Shown one piece after another: positions 58,975 through 64,000 of a stretch of 64,000 nucleotides of DNA. The stretch spans positions 811,001 to 875,000 of the forward strand of contig NC_135254.1 of assembly GCF_964204865.1 (NCBI RefSeq), read 5' to 3'. This stretch comes from Styela clava. Lineage: Eukaryota; Chordata; Ascidiacea; Stolidobranchia; Styelidae. Position 1 is the stretch's first letter, and every line of letters begins with the position of its first letter. Made by a program: the position numbers and the translations under genes. The notes beneath the pieces were generated by a model, which was not told where the DNA came from, did not search any database, and worked only from the letters and a program-made list of their open reading frames with translations.

Positions 58975-59308
58975 ACTTAGCTTGGTGGTGCACGGAGTCG
59001 TTTTTTTTGTTTGTTTTTGTTTAAACGCGCGACTGCTGGGCATACCAGGTTGGCATGCCTTGACGTATTTATTCTTTCTCCAAATACCATATTTAGTTTT
59101 TCGTTATTATTTTCTTGCCGCTGCTCGATAAATAAATTTGGTTTCTCGCGGCTTTCCTCACCCTGAAATGCTTTTTCTTTATTTATTGCAATTTGTTCAT
59201 CAAGTGTGCTTTCGCTTTCAGTATGATGAGACAAATAAGCTTCTGATTACTAATAGTAGTAACGCTAATAATTTTCGACTATTCAACTTCGCATGTTAAC
59301 TTTAACAG

Positions 59309-59367
59309 CTGGAGCCTGCGTTTCCAAGATCGTGGATGGGAAACTTGTTCAATATGGAGACTGCAAG
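59309..59367 (+). CDS. Possible small internal exon
   Basis: A 59-nt stretch between AACTTTAACAG (acceptor-like) and AAG followed by GTAAAC (donor-like). One frame reads GACVSKIVDGKLVQYGDCK, with two cysteines as in small extracellular modules. The family is not recognised. The full SINE at 59450 would lie in the following intron. Confidence 0.3.
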
Positions 59368-59449
59368 GTAAACTTAAGTTGCTTTTTTTATTGGGTGTTT
59401 TCACTTTCCGATTCTAAGCAAGGCTTTGGGATGCAGCTTATAGGATATG

Positions 59450-59783
59450 ATAAGATTTACATATTTATCCCGGGGGAGAGGAAAGCCAATAAGACGGCTT
59501 ATCCATATAGCGAACCACGGCCTCTCGTCCGGTTACCATTCCAAGTCGGGTATGGGATTAGTTATATTGTTTGTTTTCGGAAGCATGGACTTGGTGGTGG
59601 AGAAAGCCATAACCGACCAGCGGTTACTTGAACCACCCAACGACGGCGAGGAGTCCAGCAATCCTCTCGCACATAACCATCCCTGTATGGGATTCGAATC
59701 TGCGAACCCACGCAGAGTAATTAGAGGTGCGGTGGCGAGCGTATTCCTGACGCTTAGCCCGTTGAGCCACACCGCCGCGCCCG
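59450..59783 (-). mobile_element. SINE, fullest copy (tRNA-derived head)
   Basis: On minus, the element starts GGGCGCGGCGGTGTGGC and has an A-box-like TGGCTCAACGGGCTAAGC. About 45 nt later comes a B-box-like GATTCGAATCCC. A body follows, then a tail ending GGGATAAATATGTAAATC. Boxes and spacing mark a tRNA-derived SINE. Five more copies or fragments are in the window. Confidence 0.8.
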
Positions 59784-61725
59784 AAACGTTTTTCTTATGG
59801 ATACAGTTTTGATGGATTTGGGGTTAGGGTTTAAGTAGATATATTTCCACATGATCAATTAAAATCTGGTACATTAATTTGTGAATATATCGTTAATACT
59901 GAATAGCGCTATAAAACCATGACAAGAGCTGCCACGGTTCGTTCGTGGCAGGAGCTGCCATGAAGTGGTAAGAACTGCGCCTCCATTATTTATGGCGTCA
60001 TCGCACACAAAAAACGAATCCCATAGAACACACATAAATTTGTTCAAATGCACAGTAACTGATATAAAATATTTTAGCCAGGATTTTTAAAAGGGGGTGG
60101 GGGGGGGGGGAGGTAGGAATCGGAAATTCCCAGGACCGTCTGTACGTCACCACGTTTACCCGCTCGTAAAAAGAGACGCCTTTTCAGTGTATAATGATTT
60201 TTCTGTAATGTAAAATATTCAATCCATGACAACTACGAGAATCTAAAATTTCCCTATTTAATGTTTTAATTGTGTCCAACATAACTCGAGGTCGCGACTT
60301 TTTACGTCAAAATAAATACATTACCTCACTAAGATATCACGGCGACATCCTGTGATTTTATGAACTTTTTGAAGTTTATATAATGCCAATTTTGTAAAAA
60401 GGTACGGTAAGCAGGTTGAACAGTGTAACAAGCCTGGCCCATATCTACCCATAATCAGAGTCAGAGTTATTTTATTTGTCAATTTGGCACTTGAATCGAA
60501 GAGTTACAACATTAAAGATGGGTTATCACACGAACATTTTTGTTGAAAATTTGATTCTATTTATTTTTATTATTTTTAGGGTTCACGGCTTGCATAAAGT
60601 GGACTTAGTTTTCTAAATATAAATTTTAAAACCGCTTCAACGAAAATCGACCCAGGTTCGGAAACGGCCTTTGATGACGTAGTAGTGAAAACTAATTCCA
60701 GAAATTAGCTCCCTCGCCATTGGTGAATAACCAAAGTGACTATGAACCAAGTGGAGACACCGAGTGCAATAATACATATCGGACGCCATTTTGTGTCCAG
60801 CAAATCGGGGAACGCGGCAGCGTCGGTTTGTTTTAGCTTCATCAGAAGGTCTCGTTCGTCAATTTGTTTGAAGATTTTTTACTGTTTGGCATTTTATTCG
60901 GGTAATTTCATTATTTTTCTTTTGCTATTTGCCTCGTGGAATCATACTGTTATCGTGCGGTTTTAATGAAATTTGCGATAGTTATCTTATCATCCCGTGT
61001 GAGTTATGCAACTTTGAAACTTCATATCTCACGAACCTTATATTATATGCAAATAAGTTTTATATTGTTTAAGAGACGATCTAGGAGTCTAATTATAATT
61101 ATGGAGGGGAGATAAAATGTAGCGATTATCATACAAAATTCGGCAAAATTGAAAAGCGTGGAATTTTTTTGAAAAGCTCTTGAATTAAACAACAAAAACT
61201 TCGATTTGTTCTGGTTTTAACCTAATATGACATCGACACATTTCCAAAGGTTGAAAATAGCTTTCGACATCAGAAAGAATTTATCGTGCACCAGTAAAAT
61301 TGTACAAGTTATTTTATTCAATGTTCTCCAATTATTGACATGTCCACTGCGCCAACTTAAGTTGAACAACAACGTTCCCTAATTACTTCGTTACGCAATT
61401 TCGTAACAACGTTCCGTATGAAAAACACATATCGCTTTCCTTCGCAAGTGTGAAACGTCATTAACCTAATGCATACGTTTAAATCAGCTAATATTTGAAC
61501 TGGTATTATGATACCTGTTCACACCATGCCGAAAGTTTAAAGCCTGCGTTTTACATTAATTATTCTAGAAACTGATGAATGAATTTTCTCTGGAAATTTT
61601 TTTTTAATTTAATGAGCAGTTGCAACAGTTGCCCCAAAAATTATAGAATGTACATGACCTCATGGCTAGCACATTGTGCGGCCTAATGAATTTCATCGAA
61701 GCATGTACATTATAAGGTACAAAAT
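59784..61725. other. Gene-free interval
   Basis: It contains a G-rich run (about 60092-60113). No gene, tRNA or element was recognised. Confidence 0.4.
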
Positions 61726-62006
61726 TTAAACAGCAGCCGCCGCGACTGGTGTTGCAGCTCTTATCAATTTATTATTGGCAGAATATTTCGATTCTTTTGC
61801 GTCGGGAAATGTAAAATATTTACTAGGTGATCTAGCGACGCCATCATGTTTTTTACGTTCTCGTTGATAAAACTTAATTGTAATTTTATCGATATCCAAC
61901 AGTGAAAAAATTCTATAAAGACTCGGGGTTTCAAATTGTTTGTATGTTTCTATGGAAATGGTCAATCCCGATGAATGCCCACAATCGTTTCTAACTCTTT
62001 TTAGGT
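61726..62006 (-). CDS. Possible terminal exon of an unknown gene
   Basis: On minus, the acceptor-like TATCAGGTGTGTAAG at 62007 opens a frame of about 93 codons ending TAA. It includes SIETYKQFETPSLYR, IDKITIKFYQRER and an Ala/Val tail PVAAAAV. There is no in-frame ATG near the start. An ATTAAA lies ~100 nt after the stop. The family is not recognised. Confidence 0.35.
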
Positions 62007-63735
62007 CTTACACACCTGATAAATATTTGAAAATTGATAGATGATTGACTAACCCAATATTTATGCCACCCATCCAAAAAAGCAATCGTATTTTTGCGCG
62101 GAGTATAAACTATATTTCGCGCAAATATTAATGCCTTTCATAATATATGTTCACCTGTTACTTTTCTGACAGATAAAGTTGCTTGAAATACAACTTCCCA
62201 TCTTGCCACAATATCGCTTTTAAAGTTTTGAAACGCTTTCTCAATTTAAGGTTAAATATTCACGCAAATGAGGCAACGAATAAAATTATTGAAAAACGGT
62301 ATGCTAGTAGACCTGTGGTCTGCGGTTCTGTCGGTTTGTTAAAAGAGGTTCTGTGCAAGTAGCGATACTTACATCAGGAACTTTATAATAATTTTATAAT
62401 AAAATGTATATCTTTTTGTTTAATATTTGGTCTTATTGGGTGTTGATTTATCGAGTGAAGTTGGATGACTTTAACCTTAACTTGGTATATGCTGACCATA
62501 CCACTGAGCCGAGTTATCCGAGAAACATCTGCGGATAATTAATTTTTCAAAAAATTGTTCATTCGTTTTGCCGCTGCGAAAGTTTGGTCGGAATTATTGA
62601 GCATCGTTTTTTTATTCAGCTGTTTAACGATCGCAGGTTTAATTCACTTAGTTAGGAGCATACAGCGATAGAACACTGGACACAAAATGGCTGATGTGAC
62701 GTCACACGAGCGCTTATAACGTTACCAATGCATGTCCTCTTGGTTTATAGTCACTTTAAAGTTACCCTAGCAGCGGACATCTCTCTCGTTTTCGGAACGG
62801 TAAAATAGCGTTGCCAGAAAACGATTTAACATGGCACTTAAATGCCGCGACGGAAAAAGGAAAGCTAGTCGCAAAGCACTTGCCAGATTTACGGCGAAAT
62901 TTTGCTTCACTCGGAACAATGACATTAAACGCTCGGAATTACACAAAACTTATTTGTAATTTCCGATGGCCGGGAAGATTTTTGAAGGTGATATAAAAAA
63001 AACTTATAATGAAGTCATCCTAATCCAAGTTAAAATTTATAAAAGTTATAAAATTTCTATGTTGGGAACATATAATAATATATTGTCAAACATAGTCGAA
63101 CAGGAATTTCACTTCAAAATTAATATCGGCATTTTTAACCCAAAAATTCTGTACTTTTCGATTAGGTGCCCCACTTTTAGATGAGACATTTCAAAAAAAC
63201 ATTTGTAAAGTCATTTCGAACCAAGTTTGAGAAAATTTGTATGTCGGGAACATATAATAATATGTGTCACCAGCAGGGGCAGACCTGCCATTACAGCTTA
63301 TATGCCTTGGTTTGTGTTTTTAATTTGCTGCCGTGGTCCCGAACTCAAAAAATAGAAATAAATTGGTGCCCCAACTCATTGCGGATTTTTTTCTGCTTTG
63401 CGCAGTTTCCCTCTGTTTTGTACCTGGCCGCCAATTCCCAGCATCCAATTCTGCAAGAAGATAAATCGTAAACCTAATTCTGTCACTAATGTAACACGAT
63501 GCCATATGAAGCGCGGATGTCATGAGATCATCGAGATGGAATTTTGGTTTATTTATTATACAAACTAATGTTCCTGATCGGAATTTAATTTTTTATATGT
63601 TCCCACGAGTCCCAATTTTTTTTTATTTCAGAATCTTACTTCGGAAAACAAAAACACTATGCATTCAACGGTATTGTTTGCTGGATTTCAGTCCAACTTT
63701 GATTTCGTTTATTTATTATATGTTCCCCATATTTA
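62007..63735. other. Gene-poor interval with a repeated GGGAACATATAATAA motif
   Basis: The motif occurs at about 63065 and 63249 in one orientation, each inside ~80-bp related blocks. It recurs inverted (ATATGTTCCC) near 63595 and 63718. Short open frames here carry no known domain. Confidence 0.4.
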
Positions 63736-64000
63736 ATTTTTTAATAAATTTTGATATTTTTTGCATTACAACGAAAAAGTCGTGTTCTAGAAAAATAATC
63801 GATAAAGTATGTTTCAAACTTGCTGTAAACGACTACCGAAAATTGCATATTTCACCCCAAAATAGGTTTTTGCTAATTTATTATATGTTTCCCGAATTAT
63901 AATTTTTTTAAATTTTGATATTTTTTGCATTACATCAATTAAGTCTTGCTCTAGAAAAATAATCGTTAAAGTATGTTTCAAACTTGCTGTAAACGACTAC
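63736..64000. repeat. Tandem repeat running off the right edge, period about 164 bp
   Basis: AAATTTTGATATTTTTTGC and GTTTCAAACTTGCTGTAAAC recur 164-167 bp apart. The window ends inside the second unit, so the full length is unknown. Confidence 0.65.

Larger units (their letters stand above)
57755..59198. repeat. Segmental duplication, copy B (1444 bp)
   Basis: Near-identical to 54379-55820. Single differences include CCACGGG/CTCACGGG, GACAG/GCCAG and a few indels. Confidence 0.85.

Noticed and set aside
59293-59812. Open frames of 112-121 codons
   Set aside because: They lie mostly inside the SINE and are explained by it.

Overview
This is animal (invertebrate metazoan) nuclear DNA. The evidence is a spliced ATAD5/Elg1 gene, pol III tRNA genes of eukaryotic type, a tRNA-headed SINE and a large, varied load of transposons. 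I cannot name the species; a compact invertebrate genome such as a tunicate would fit, but that is a guess.

Layout. (1) 0-9 kb is mostly single-copy: a possible exon cut by the window start, a possible terminal exon at 250-378, and a two-exon ATAD5 gene on the minus strand (6396 down to 1635). (2) About 9.1-57.7 kb is the territory of a higher-order tRNA-Val array. The type unit is about 1.65 kb and carries Val genes in both orientations plus tRNA fragments. Nine copies look intact and cover anticodons UAC, CAC and AAC; many others are broken, including 5' halves ending at the anticodon and palindromes made of two inverted 5' halves. (3) Transposons are packed into this territory: two L1/Tx1-like LINEs (13.9-19.7 kb, inverted by twin priming; 30.4-34.2 kb, 5' truncated), a young Copia element (23.2-27.6 kb), two 3.03-kb hAT elements (35.7-38.7 and 47.4-50.4 kb), several hAT-type MITEs and a MULE-like MITE. 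(4) A non-array island at about 39-47 kb holds a hAT MITE, an LTR element with gag and an envelope-like gene but no pol (41.1-46.0 kb), and a decayed CR1-like LINE end. (5) 53-64 kb is gene-poor, with a recent 1.44-kb duplication (54.4-55.8 and 57.8-59.2 kb), SINEs, two weak exon candidates and a tandem repeat running off the right end.

How the parts relate. ATAD5 unloads PCNA from DNA and is the one confident host protein gene. In the array, mobile elements repeatedly sit inside or beside tRNA-Val genes: the Copia element splits a T arm, one LINE ends in an anticodon loop, and the other LINE begins about 6 nt after a tRNA 3' end. Target duplications (8 bp for hAT, 5 bp for Copia, 4 bp for the LTR element), together with an empty site for one MITE, fix most boundaries directly from the sequence.
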